A stretch of 26,630 nucleotides of DNA, taken from positions 1-26,630 of the forward strand of contig JAJRTI010000564.1 in NCBI GenBank assembly GCA_024278415.1. Reading direction: 5' to 3'. This document shows positions 1-8,275 of the stretch, piece by piece. Position numbers and translations under genes: made by a program. Source of the DNA: Planctomycetota bacterium (lineage in GTDB: Bacteria > Planctomycetota > Brocadiia > JAJRTI01). Positions within the stretch are counted from its first letter, which is position 1; each line of letters opens with the position of its first letter. The notes below the pieces were generated by a model. It was not told the origin of the DNA. It worked only from the letters and a program-made list of their open reading frames with translations, and made no database searches.

Positions 1-2
1 AG

Positions 3-776
3 CGAACAGAGCGCGAGCACCGCGTCGTGGGGTTCCCGCTCAAAGACCGAATCGTCATGGGGACGAATCTGGGTTTCAACACGCTGCTGTTCCTCATACT
101 TCCGCTCCTCATCGGCTCGGTGTGGGTGAGCGGCCTCTGGTGGAAGACCCTTCCATTGCTGTTTGTGCTCGCGGTGCTCAACAGTGCGTTGGTGTTTTGG
201 CTGCCGGGCAAACCGGGCGTGCAGAAAGGGCTGTCGTGCGGGATTCTTGCATCCGCGGCCTTCGTGGTTGTTTCTCAGGCCGCGTGGGGCATGGGGCCTT
301 GGGCGGTGCTGGGGTGGACGGGATGGATCATGCTGCTCTCGGCCTACCTCGGGTACGACACGCCCAGTTGGTCGCCTTTGTGGCGCGCAGACGTGAAGGA
401 ATTCGTCTTCGGCGTGAGAGACACGCGCCTTGAGATCATCCCCGAGCGGTGTGTCGGCTGTGGGCTGTGCGACGTCGTTTGCCCGGCGAACGTGTTCGGC
501 CAGGATGAAGACACCGGCAAGTCCAAGGTCGGGAACCTGGCCGCGTGCCAGGCGTGCGGCGCGTGCATCGAGAACTGCCCGGCGGAGGCGATTGCGAACA
601 ACTTCCGCGGCGGGGAGTGCTCGTGCCCCACCTGTACCGTTATCAACACCGTCAAGTCGCTGAAGCGGAAGACGCCGGCGCGGGACGAATCGGAAGCCGA
701 GCCCGTTGCGGCAGCCCCATGCTGCGAGTCCGCGGACTGTCAGTGCACGGAGCCCCCGGGGCCTCGCGTGCCGTAG
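3..776 (+). CDS. Membrane protein-ferredoxin fusion, HgcA/HgcB-like (5' partial)
   Basis: The frame is open to the left window edge, so the gene is 5'-truncated; a GTG at 27 and an ATG at 57 are internal candidates. Counting from the GTG, four hydrophobic segments (about 15-36, 42-60, 68-88, 91-108) precede a ferredoxin domain with two CxxCxxCxxxCP clusters (Cys142/145/148/152 and Cys174/177/180/184). A Cys-rich stretch follows (198, 200, 203), and the tail carries vicinal Cys232-Cys233 plus Cys238 and Cys240. Known: mercury methylation uses HgcA (corrinoid domain plus membrane domain) and HgcB (two 4Fe-4S clusters and C-terminal cysteines), and fused forms exist. Inferred: this is the membrane and ferredoxin part of such a fusion. 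The diagnostic corrinoid motif would lie upstream, outside the window. Alternatives are a corrinoid-reducing or generic membrane-bound electron-transfer protein. Confidence 0.5.
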   Translation, partial: RTEREHRVVGFPLKDRIVMGTNLGFNTLLFLILPLLIGSVWVSGLWWKTLPLLFVLAVLNSALVFWLPGKPGVQKGLSCGILASAAFVVVSQAAWGMGPWAVLGWTGWIMLLSAYLGYDTPSWSPLWRADVKEFVFGVRDTRLEIIPERCVGCGLCDVVCPANVFGQDEDTGKSKVGNLAACQACGACIENCPAEAIANNFRGGECSCPTCTVINTVKSLKRKTPARDESEAEPVAAAPCCESADCQCTEPPGPRVP

Positions 777-1506
777 GTTCCAGTGAGGGGCATGCCGCGC
801 GGCCGGCGATGCGATCGCGGTATCCTTTGGGATCTGTCCCGATTCTTCGGGAACGGCCGATTAGGATTGGCTGAACGGGGCCTTGGCGGGGCCCTGTGCC
901 GCACGAGGAAACCGCGGCGACTGCCAGAGGAGAAAAACGGTCGGGAGCGTGGCGCCCCGCCGCCCGACCTCGTGTCGCGTCCCGCAAGTTCGTATGCCTA
1001 TCTGAGTCGGTGGGGCTGTGCTTGGAGACCCGCGTCGTCCGATTGGCCAATCGCACCCCCTCTTGGCCCAAGACGCGTGGCACTTGACTGAAGTGTTATG
1101 GCGCCACAATGTGTTTGCAACTCGCGCTCATGATACAGACTCATGGGGGTTGGGCCTTCGTGAGACGAGGAGCACAGATACCCGCAGATGTCCACAAATG
1201 GCGCAGATCAGAAGATATGGCGACAGGCTCCATCCGTGTGACCTGTGGGTGTCTGCGTACATCTGTGCTTTCCCCTTCCGGCGAAACCGACGTCGCTCCA
1301 CGGGTTGCGGCCAACGGCCGCGCTAGGTTATCAACTCCACCATCGCCGATCTGCCGCCGTACCACTGCGGCATCATGGCCCAACGGCCGCTTCAACGAGC
1401 CTGGAGCACGAGCGGGCAATGGACCGACGCCGCTGGAGCAAATGCGTTCCCTCCACGCCGATCTGGCGCTCCACCCCGAGAAGGCACAGACGAGCCCCAG
1501 AACGCG
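777..1506. other. Intergenic region without a convincing gene
   Basis: Small open frames occur on both strands but none has recognisable protein character or a good ribosome-binding site. The stretch contains a perfect 14-bp palindrome (CGATTGGCCAATCG, 1040-1053) and an imperfect palindromic repeat at 1171-1269. It separates the rightward HgcAB-like gene from the leftward Gfo/Idh/MocA gene, whose 3' ends converge here. Confidence 0.6.
1171..1269. repeat. Imperfect palindromic intergenic element, type B
   Basis: The left arm beginning AGCACAGATACCCGCAGATG (1171) pairs imperfectly with the right arm ending GTGTCTGCGTACATCTGTGC (to 1268). The outer 8-9 bp and an internal CGCAGA block match exactly. 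The style (short, non-coding, palindromic, rich in CACAGAT/CGCAGAT words) is that of a miniature dispersed element. Only one copy of this variant is visible here. Confidence 0.5.
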
Positions 1507-2511
1507 TCAGATCTCTGCGTCCACACTCTTGCCCGCGGCAGACGAATCGACGCCGGCTTGGATGACCCGCTGCACGCGCAACGCGTGGTTGGTGGTAATG
1601 AGCAGGGGCTTGCCCTCGCGCAGGTGTTCGGCGAGGTTGGCGTAGAGATCGACTGTGGGGATCTTCTTCGTGTACTCGACCGCCGACTCGGGCCCGCTAA
1701 TGGTGACGTGCATCTCCCCGCGCTCGCCCTGCGCTCCGTGGAGCGTGGCCTCTGTGCCGAGCACGAACCACTTGCTTCCGCAGGGGCTGGCGTACGCCAC
1801 GTCGATCTTCGACGCGACGCCGCGCACGCCGTTGTCGAACAGCATCTCGATGCGGAACATGTCGTCCGCGGTGCCCCATCGCACGTTGCGCACGTCGCCC
1901 CAAACCTGCACGACCTTGTGGCCCTCCATGAGGTCGAGCACTTGGTCGACCCAGTGGGGGCCGAAGTCGAGCAGCGTGCCGCCGCCTTGGCCGGCCGTGA
2001 TGCGCCACTCGGGGTTGTAGTCCGGCGTGCCGTACCCGACCGCGGGCGCGCTACCGATGGTGCGGTTCTCGACCGTGAGCAACTTGCCCACCAGCCCCTC
2101 GCGCACCGCGGACTTCACGAGCCGGTAGTCCTCGTCGAACCGCCGGTTGTGGCGCACGGTCAGCACGACGTTGTTCTCAGCCGCGGCCGCGGCCATGTCC
2201 TCCGCCTCCTGCGCGGTCACGGACATGGGCTTTTCGATGACCATGTGCTTGCCGGCCTTGGCGGCCGCGAGCGCGTTGGCGTAGTGCGCGGACGAGTGGG
2301 TCGTGATCGCCACGACCTCCGTGTCCCATGCGAGGAACTCGTCGATGTCGCCCGTGGTCTTGAGCCCCACCTCCTCCGCGGCCCCGCGGCGCGCGGGCGT
2401 GATGTCGCACACGCCCACGACCTCGAAGCGGTCGCTGTTGCGCATTTGGCTCAAGTGGGCCGCTTCGGCGACGCGGCCGAAGCCGAGGATGCCGGCTTTG
2501 ATGGGTTGCAT
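1507..2511 (-). CDS. Gfo/Idh/MocA family NAD(P)-dependent oxidoreductase
   Basis: A 334-aa protein of the usual length for the family. The N-terminal Rossmann fold carries GILGFGRVAEAAH (residues 7-19). The EKPMSVT motif, whose lysine is a conserved dinucleotide/catalytic residue, lies near residue 95. A GPHWVDQVLDL segment in the C-terminal alpha/beta domain holds the conserved His/Asp pair. These enzymes oxidise or epimerise sugars, inositols and related polyols in the cytoplasm; the substrate here cannot be read from sequence. The ATG at 2511 follows GGAG at 11 nt. It has no close same-strand neighbour, but lies next to a carbohydrate/sulfated-glycan catabolic cluster on the other strand. 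No signal peptide is evident. Confidence 0.9.
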   Translation of the reverse strand: MQPIKAGILGFGRVAEAAHLSQMRNSDRFEVVGVCDITPARRGAAEEVGLKTTGDIDEFLAWDTEVVAITTHSSAHYANALAAAKAGKHMVIEKPMSVTAQEAEDMAAAAAENNVVLTVRHNRRFDEDYRLVKSAVREGLVGKLLTVENRTIGSAPAVGYGTPDYNPEWRITAGQGGGTLLDFGPHWVDQVLDLMEGHKVVQVWGDVRNVRWGTADDMFRIEMLFDNGVRGVASKIDVAYASPCGSKWFVLGTEATLHGAQGERGEMHVTISGPESAVEYTKKIPTVDLYANLAEHLREGKPLLITTNHALRVQRVIQAGVDSSAAGKSVDAEI

Positions 2512-2675
2512 GAGGGAGTCGTCTCCAGTGTGTTACATAGCGCGGGCTGCGCAAGAGTCTCGGCGGAATGAAAGCGGAGGATTATACCCAGCCCGCGGGT
2601 GGGATGCTATGACTCGCGGACTTGTCGCGCGCCGTTCGTACGCTTGGTTCGTGGCTTGTGATGGCCCGGTCGCGA

Positions 2676-2782
2676 AGGGACGGAGGCCACCAAGACACGA
2701 AGACACCAAGCCGCACGAAGGGAAACAAATCTCCCATGTGGTTCTTCTTTGTGTTGCTTTGTGCCTGGGTGGCCTCTGAGTC
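2676..2782. repeat. Dispersed palindromic element, type A, copy 1
   Basis: Non-coding stretch in the Gfo/UroD-like divergent gap. Inner arms GAGGCCACC (2683-2691) and GGTGGCCTC (2768-2776) are perfect inverted repeats. Much of the interior is shared with a copy near 26160-26275, including GACGGAGGCCAC, a CGCACGAAGG block and GCTTTGTGCCTGGGTG. Right-flank words such as AGCGAGGAACC also recur. It may carry promoter or terminator function for the neighbours, but nothing in the sequence shows that. Confidence 0.65.
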
Positions 2783-2944
2783 TGCTCGTGACCACACGGA
2801 ATAGCGAGGAACCGATTGACTCCGCGTCGCCCCGGCCATATTATCCCTGCACGCCAATCCAAGCCATCGGCGGACCGCCTAAGCCGGCCGTCTCGCTTCG
2901 CTGCGACGGCCCTACAGGCGGGACTCCGAGCAGGGACTCCAAAC

Positions 2945-3931
2945 ATGCTCCCACGCGAACGCGTTATCGCCGTCATCAACCACGAGCAGCCAGACCGCAT
3001 CCCCATCAACGGCTGGGTCAGGGCCAACCTCGACGAGCCCATCACCGAGCGCTGGGGTTCGGTCGAGGCGTTCGAGGACAAGTATGAGTTCGACTTTGCG
3101 CACGTCTTCGGCGGGCCGACCCCATTCGACCCGGAGCGGTTGAAGGACCTGCGCCAGACGTTGGGCCGCGCGCCGGAGCCGCTGGACATCCTCGACTTCG
3201 AACTGTCCGACCCCAACGATACGGCCGCATACCAGGACATCGTCGACCAGATTCGGCACCACAAGGAGGAGCGCGGCCGGTTCGTGTACGTGCAGACCCC
3301 GGGCATCTTCGAGTGCCTCAATCGGCCCTGGGGCATCGAGAACCACTTGGCCTATCTCGCGCTTTACCCCGACGACCTTGCCGAGGTGTACGCGCGGCAG
3401 GCCCAGTGGAACAAGCAGTTTGCGCTCAACTGCATCGAGCTGGGCATCGACATGGTGCACGTGTCCGACGACTGGGGCGCGCAGGCCGGGCTCATGTTCA
3501 ACCCGAAGACGTGGTGGGAGTTGATCCACCCCCACCACAAGCTCACCTGCGACGCGGTCAAGGCCGCCGGCGCGTACCTCAGCGTGCACAGCGACGGCAA
3601 CGTAAACGCGGTCGTCGACGGCATCATCGACCTCGGGTACGACGTAGTGCACCCCTGGCAGGAGTCCGCAGGCATGAGCCTCGCCGACTTCAAGGCCAAC
3701 TACCGCGGCCAGTTCGTGGTCATGGGCGGGCTCGACGTGCAGAACACCATCGGCTTCGGCAAGCTTGACTTCCTCAAGTCCGAGATCGGGCGCGTCATGC
3801 GCCTCTTCGCGGACGGCGGCCTGCTCTTCTGCACGACGCACTTCGTGCAGGACCACTGCACGATGGACGAACTCGAACTGGCGTTCGACACCGCGTACGA
3901 GATGTGTCGGGAGGTGTGTAGTGGTCATTAG
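2945..3931 (+). CDS. Uroporphyrinogen decarboxylase-fold protein (corrinoid methyltransferase/UroD-like)
   Basis: A 328-aa protein starting at ATG 2945, where the family-typical N-terminus MLPRERVIAVINHEQPDRIP begins; the open frame extends upstream but that part has no family character. The TIM-barrel motifs of the broad UroD/MtaA-type family are present: VHVSDDWGAQ, the HSDGNV segment, and DVVHPWQESAGM followed by MGGLDVQNTIGF. Genes of this branch are abundant in polysaccharide-degrading and demethylating bacteria and are seldom haem enzymes; many are thought to act on methyl groups or unknown small molecules. No haem genes are nearby. The stop codon TAG (3929-3931) and final residues lie inside a 7-bp tandem repeat, so the natural C-terminus may have been reshaped by repeat expansion. 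Confidence 0.85.
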   Translation: MLPRERVIAVINHEQPDRIPINGWVRANLDEPITERWGSVEAFEDKYEFDFAHVFGGPTPFDPERLKDLRQTLGRAPEPLDILDFELSDPNDTAAYQDIVDQIRHHKEERGRFVYVQTPGIFECLNRPWGIENHLAYLALYPDDLAEVYARQAQWNKQFALNCIELGIDMVHVSDDWGAQAGLMFNPKTWWELIHPHHKLTCDAVKAAGAYLSVHSDGNVNAVVDGIIDLGYDVVHPWQESAGMSLADFKANYRGQFVVMGGLDVQNTIGFGKLDFLKSEIGRVMRLFADGGLLFCTTHFVQDHCTMDELELAFDTAYEMCREVCSGH

Positions 3932-4040
3932 TCATTAGTCATTAGTCATTGGTCATTGGTCATTGGTCATTGGTCATTGGTCATTGGTCACTGGTCACTG
4001 GTCACTGGTCACTGGTCACTGGTCACTGGTCACTGGTCAC
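3924..4040. repeat. Three-block 7-bp tandem repeat
   Basis: Sixteen 7-bp units plus 5 nt, in three homogeneous blocks: GTCATTA x3 (3924-3944), GTCATTG x6 (3945-3986) and GTCACTG x7 (3987-4035), then GTCAC. The first unit supplies the stop codon of the UroD-like gene. A second short 7-bp repeat (CATCAAC x3, about 4064-4085) precedes the next gene. The block structure indicates stepwise expansion by slippage. It lies between two co-directional genes, so copy number could alter spacing, RNA structure or read-through. Confidence 0.97.
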
Positions 4041-4098
4041 GCTAATGCCCAACGCCCCTCCGCATCAACCATCAACCATCAACCATTCCGAGGAGAGC

Positions 4099-5376
4099 AT
4101 GTCCCTCCGAGCAGGCTTCGCTGAGATCGACATCACGCCGCCCCTTGGCACGCGCAAGATCGGCTGGCTCAAGGTGATCGAGGGCACGAAGGTCCACGAC
4201 CCGCTCTACGCGCACATCTGCGTGCTCGAGTCCGGCAGCGGCACCATTGCGTTCGTGCAGCTCGACACGCTGTCCATCCGATGGACGCAAGTCAATGACA
4301 TCCGCCGGCGCGTCGCGGAGCAATACGACTATCCCGGCGCCAACGTCATGGTCTGTGTGACGCACAACCACGCGGGGCCGGCCGTCGCGAACTGTGGCGA
4401 CGCGAAGCGCGACGAGGAGTACATCGAGACGCTCGTCGGCAAGATCGTCCGGGCGTTCGGCCTGGCGCTCGACGCGAGGCAACCGGCCAAGATCGGCATC
4501 AACAGCGTCTCCGAGTTCGAGCTGTCGCACAACCGGCGCATGGTGATGCGAGATGGCACGGCCAAGACGCATGGCCAGGCCAGCGACCCCGAAATGCTCT
4601 ATCAGGAGGGGCCCATCGATCCTGAGGTCGCGGTGTTTGCGCTACGCGGGATGGACGGTGCTGCGCTGGGCTGCATCGTGAACTTCGCATGCCATCCCAC
4701 GAACTACGGCGGCGACGAGTGCTTCAGCGCGGGATGGCCCGGCGCGCTCTGCGCGGCCATGAAGGAGCGCGGCTGGCCGGTGACGCTCTTCCTCAATGGA
4801 GCCTGCGGCAACGTGAGCCTCGGCAACCCGTACGGCAAGCCGCGGCCGGAGATGGACGAAGTCGGTGCGCGGCTCGCGGACGACGCGGAGCGCACCCTCG
4901 AAGGCATGGAGTTCCGCGACGACGTGAAGCTCGCGTCGCGCTCCCGCACGATCCAGCTCCCTTACCGCGAGTTGACCGAGGACCAACTCAACGGCACGGC
5001 CCGCGGCGCGCAGCGGTTCATTGACTCCGCGATCTACGACCGCAGCATCCCCCGCGTGGTCGAGCGCATCCGCACCCGCGGCGCGCAGCCGGCGGAGGTG
5101 CAGGTGCACTTCATCGACGAGTACGCGATCGCCGCGGCGCCGGCCGAGTACTTCGTCGAGCTGGGGCTCATGATCAAGGAAGGGGCGTATCCACAGCACG
5201 CGCTCGTGGCGAGTTGCTCGAACGGCATGGTGGGCTACCTGCCCACGAAGGAGGCGATGGCCCGCGGGGGATACGAGACCACGTTCACCGATTCGAGCCG
5301 CATGGCCGCGGACGCGGGCGAGGTGGTGGCGGAGGCCGCGATCGAGATCATCCGCGAATACTACGACGCCGGCTGA
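4099..5376 (+). CDS. Neutral/alkaline non-lysosomal ceramidase-like hydrolase
   Basis: A 425-aa protein from ATG 4099, with AGGAG (4091-4095) 3 nt upstream. The open frame runs back into the 7-bp repeat, but that extension is low-complexity repeat translation. The ceramidase-like N-terminus (AGFAEIDITPPLG) is followed by THNHAGPA and NFACHPT, matching zinc-ligand histidine motifs of the family, and by an FLNGACGNV segment. At 425 aa it is shorter than classical secreted ceramidases (over 600 aa) and lacks a signal peptide and the C-terminal Ig-like domain. Proteins of this short type are common beside sulfatases and UroD-like proteins and probably act on amides or esters other than ceramide. 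The stop is 15 bp before the sulfatase start, indicating one transcript. Confidence 0.85.
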   Translation: MSLRAGFAEIDITPPLGTRKIGWLKVIEGTKVHDPLYAHICVLESGSGTIAFVQLDTLSIRWTQVNDIRRRVAEQYDYPGANVMVCVTHNHAGPAVANCGDAKRDEEYIETLVGKIVRAFGLALDARQPAKIGINSVSEFELSHNRRMVMRDGTAKTHGQASDPEMLYQEGPIDPEVAVFALRGMDGAALGCIVNFACHPTNYGGDECFSAGWPGALCAAMKERGWPVTLFLNGACGNVSLGNPYGKPRPEMDEVGARLADDAERTLEGMEFRDDVKLASRSRTIQLPYRELTEDQLNGTARGAQRFIDSAIYDRSIPRVVERIRTRGAQPAEVQVHFIDEYAIAAAPAEYFVELGLMIKEGAYPQHALVASCSNGMVGYLPTKEAMARGGYETTFTDSSRMAADAGEVVAEAAIEIIREYYDAG

Positions 5377-5391
5377 ACCGAAGGAGTTCGC

Positions 5392-6714
5392 ATGGACGCG
5401 AGCAAACCCAACGTGCTCTACATCCACTCGCACGACACCGGCCGCTACGTGCAGCCGTATGGCCATGCGGTATCGACGCCGAACATCCAGCGGCTCGCGG
5501 AGGAGGGCGTGCTGTTTCGGCAGGCCTTCTGCGCCGGGCCCACGTGCTCGCCCAGCCGCGCCGCGCTGCTGACCGGGCAGATGCCCCACTCCAACGGCAT
5601 GGTCGGCCTCGCAAGTCTGGGGTTCTCGCTCCACGACTACGAGCAGCACATCGTGCATACACTGCGTGGCGCCGGGTACCGCAGCGCGCTTGCCGGGGTG
5701 CAGCACGTGGCGAAGCCGGCGGATAGGATCGGCTACGACGAGGTGCTGACCACGGACCCGCGTGAAGCCGCGGCCGCGGCGACGGCCTTCCTCTCCAACG
5801 CTCCCGCGCACCCGTTCTTCCTCGCGGTCGGCTTTAGCCAGACGCACCGCAAATTCCCCGAGCCCGGCCGCGGCAACGATCCGCGCTACTGCCTGCCCCC
5901 AGCGCCGCTCCCCGACACGCCCGAGACGCGCCGCGACATGGCCGGCTTCAAAACGAGCGCACGGCAACTCGACGACCAGATCGGCGCGGTGCTCGACGCG
6001 CTGGACTCCAATGGCCTCGCCGCGAACACACTCGTCGTCTGCACAACCGACCACGGCCTCGCGTTCCCGGCCATGAAGTGCAACCTCACCGACCACGGCA
6101 TCGGCGTCATGCTCATCATGCGCGGACCGGGCGGGTTCGTGGGCGGCCAGGTTGTGGACGCGATGGTGTCGCACCTGGACGTGTTTCCCACGATCTGCGA
6201 GTTGGCTGGCGCGAACGCGCCGAGCTGGCTGCAAGGCCAATCCATCGCTCCGCTCGTGCGCGGGGAGGCCGAGCAGATCCACGACGCGATCTTCGCGGAA
6301 ATCAACTACCACGACGCGTACGACCCGCAGCGCTGCGTGCGCACGCGGCGCTGGAAGTACATCCGGCGCTTCAGCGACCGCGGCCGGCCTCTGATGCCCA
6401 ACTGTGACAACAGCATTTCGAAGGATCTGTGGATCGAGCACGGGTGGCGCGACCGCAAGTTGGCGCAGGAGGAGTTGTACGATCTCATGTTCGATCCCAA
6501 CGAAGCGCACAACTTGGCGGCCGACCCGGCCGCAGCCGACACGCTTGCGGAGATGCGCGGCCGGCTCCAGCAATGGATGGAAGCGACCGACGATCCGCTG
6601 CTGGACGGACCCATCCCCGCGCCTGAAGGCGCGGTCGTGAGCGACCCCGACGCGATTTCGGAACTCACCGGCGACGTGATCGCGCGCATCAAGCGCGAGC
6701 AGGCGGAAACATGA
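5392..6714 (+). CDS. Type I sulfatase (formylglycine-dependent, Cys-type)
   Basis: A 440-aa sulfatase with AAGGAG 5 nt before its ATG. The signature CSPSR (Cys52-Arg56) sits in GPTCSPSRAALLTG; Cys52 is the residue converted to formylglycine by a sulfatase-maturing enzyme, none of which is visible in this window. A metal-ligand TTDHG motif lies near residue 222, with a following LTDHGIG segment. The N-terminus (HDTGRYVQPYG, then STPNIQRLAEEGV) resembles N-sulfoglucosamine sulfohydrolase-like members of family S1. No clear signal peptide is seen, so it is cytoplasmic as read. It sits between the ceramidase-like hydrolase and a secreted glycosidase-like protein and probably desulfates an imported sugar or glycan fragment. 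Confidence 0.93.
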   Translation: MDASKPNVLYIHSHDTGRYVQPYGHAVSTPNIQRLAEEGVLFRQAFCAGPTCSPSRAALLTGQMPHSNGMVGLASLGFSLHDYEQHIVHTLRGAGYRSALAGVQHVAKPADRIGYDEVLTTDPREAAAAATAFLSNAPAHPFFLAVGFSQTHRKFPEPGRGNDPRYCLPPAPLPDTPETRRDMAGFKTSARQLDDQIGAVLDALDSNGLAANTLVVCTTDHGLAFPAMKCNLTDHGIGVMLIMRGPGGFVGGQVVDAMVSHLDVFPTICELAGANAPSWLQGQSIAPLVRGEAEQIHDAIFAEINYHDAYDPQRCVRTRRWKYIRRFSDRGRPLMPNCDNSISKDLWIEHGWRDRKLAQEELYDLMFDPNEAHNLAADPAAADTLAEMRGRLQQWMEATDDPLLDGPIPAPEGAVVSDPDAISELTGDVIARIKREQAET

Positions 6715-6773
6715 CCCGTCTCGGGCCACCCCGCCACTCGCGGCGAACACACCACATCATGGAGACCACACCG

Positions 6774-8201
6774 ATGACGCCTGTATCCTACATCGATGGA
6801 GACGGCCTCTCGCTTCTGTTTCGCACGTGTGCCGCCATGGCCGTGCTGGCCGGCGCGTGCTTGGCGTCGGCCGTGAGCGCGGAGGCCGCCGCGGGTTGGA
6901 AGATGGGAGCGCCCATCGTGACCTACTGGGCCGGGCCCATGCCGATGACCGACGCGGTCGCCAAGCAGATGGCCGACGGAGGCTGGAACCTGGTCTGGGT
7001 CACCCGGCGCGGCGCGGCCAAGGGCGTGGGCGTCGTCGAGCACTTTCGCACGCAACTCGACGTGCTTCAGCGGCACGGCCTGCGCGGGATACTCGGCCTG
7101 GGTTACGTGCCGCGGGATCCCGACAAGTTCAAGGCCCTCGACGACCCGAAGATGAAGGCGGAACTGGACGCCATCGTCGAGGCCGTGCGCGAGCATCCGG
7201 CGCTCTACGCATACAGCCTCAAAGATGAACCCAACGTCGCCCTGTTCCCGATCTTGGCCCGCATGAAGGACTATCTCCAGAAAAAGGATCCGGCGCACCT
7301 CGTGTACGTGAACCTCTATCCGATCTACGCGAGCAACAAGCAGTTGGGCACGACGGGCGAGCCGGCGCCCGCGTACCGCGAGTATCTGCGCCAGTTCGTG
7401 GAGACGTTCCGGCCGCAACTACTGAGCTACGACCACTACCATTTCACGGTCCAGGGCGACCGAGACCAGTACTTCCTGAACTTGGCCGAAATCCGGCGAG
7501 CCGCGCTGGACGCGGGCATCCCGTTCATGGCGATCGTGCAGGCGTGCAGTTGGACGGTCAACATGCGGATTCCAACCGGCGAGGAGTTGCGCTGGCTCGC
7601 GTACACGACGTTGGCCTACGGGTCGCAGGGCATCTCTTGGTACGTCTATGGCTACCCCGGCCACGACGGCGGCATGATCAACCCGGCTGGCACGTATCGG
7701 GAGCCGCGCATTGCGCGTGCGATGGGCTCGGCCGTGCTTGGCGGCCCGCCCACGCCGCTCTACTACTATGTCCGGGAGCTGCACAAAGAGTTCCTCGCGA
7801 TCGCCACGGAGCTTCAGCCTTTGCGATCGCTCGCGGTGTACCACGTCGGCATGCTTCCCGAGGGAACGTTGCCTCTGCCTGCAGACGCGGTCTTCCGTCT
7901 CGATCCCCCTGTGCCGCCCAAGGACTACGCGACTCCGGTAGAGGGCTTTGTGATCGGCACCTTCGGCCCCGGGGAGTCGCCCACCCACGCGCTGGTGGTC
8001 AACCTGGACTACCGCACGTACAGCGGCCGCGGCCAGCCCCGACGCGAAGAGTTCCTGAAGCCCGTCCGGCGAGCCCTCGTGGGGCCCGGCCGTCTGGAGG
8101 TCTTCGACGCCGAGACTTCGAAGTGGTCGCCGGCCGACTCCAATCGTGTTGAGTTGCGCCTTCCCCCTGGGAGCGGGATACTGGTGAGGGTTGCGCGATA
8201 G
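6774..8201 (+). CDS. Secreted TIM-barrel glycoside hydrolase-like protein
   Basis: A 475-aa protein starting at ATG 6774, chosen because GGAG lies 9 nt upstream and the start leads directly into a signal peptide (hydrophobic stretch ending SAVSAEAAAG). The open frame reaches back to 6711, overlapping the sulfatase stop. The mature part has alternating strand/helix segments of a clan-A-like barrel. An YSLKDEPN motif offers a candidate acid/base Glu, followed by YDHYHF and an SQGISWYVYGYPG segment. The C-terminus looks like a small beta domain. It resembles GH42-like or uncharacterised barrels of carbohydrate degraders, but I cannot assign a family or substrate. It is translated close behind the sulfatase and is likely co-transcribed with it. 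Confidence 0.75.
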   Translation: MTPVSYIDGDGLSLLFRTCAAMAVLAGACLASAVSAEAAAGWKMGAPIVTYWAGPMPMTDAVAKQMADGGWNLVWVTRRGAAKGVGVVEHFRTQLDVLQRHGLRGILGLGYVPRDPDKFKALDDPKMKAELDAIVEAVREHPALYAYSLKDEPNVALFPILARMKDYLQKKDPAHLVYVNLYPIYASNKQLGTTGEPAPAYREYLRQFVETFRPQLLSYDHYHFTVQGDRDQYFLNLAEIRRAALDAGIPFMAIVQACSWTVNMRIPTGEELRWLAYTTLAYGSQGISWYVYGYPGHDGGMINPAGTYREPRIARAMGSAVLGGPPTPLYYYVRELHKEFLAIATELQPLRSLAVYHVGMLPEGTLPLPADAVFRLDPPVPPKDYATPVEGFVIGTFGPGESPTHALVVNLDYRTYSGRGQPRREEFLKPVRRALVGPGRLEVFDAETSKWSPADSNRVELRLPPGSGILVRVAR

Positions 8202-8275
8202 AGGCCGCGCCGCGTGGGCACTGGGCCAGACTTGCCGAACGCATTCACCGTTTTCCCGCGATTCAAGGCACGCCC

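Noticed and set aside
3924..4040. Possible CRISPR array
   Set aside because: Units are 7 bp, contiguous and without spacers; a simple tandem repeat.
3949..4098. N-terminal extension of the ceramidase-like protein through the 7-bp repeat
   Set aside because: It translates only the repeat (VIGHWSL, VTGHWSL units); the family N-terminus and a Shine-Dalgarno sit at ATG 4099.
4642..6750. 702-codon minus-strand frame opposite the ceramidase-like and sulfatase genes
   Set aside because: Spans two well-supported genes in antisense and has no recognisable motifs; a GC-driven shadow. The same applies to 1375-2571, 13361-14758, 22664-25420 and 22812-25253.
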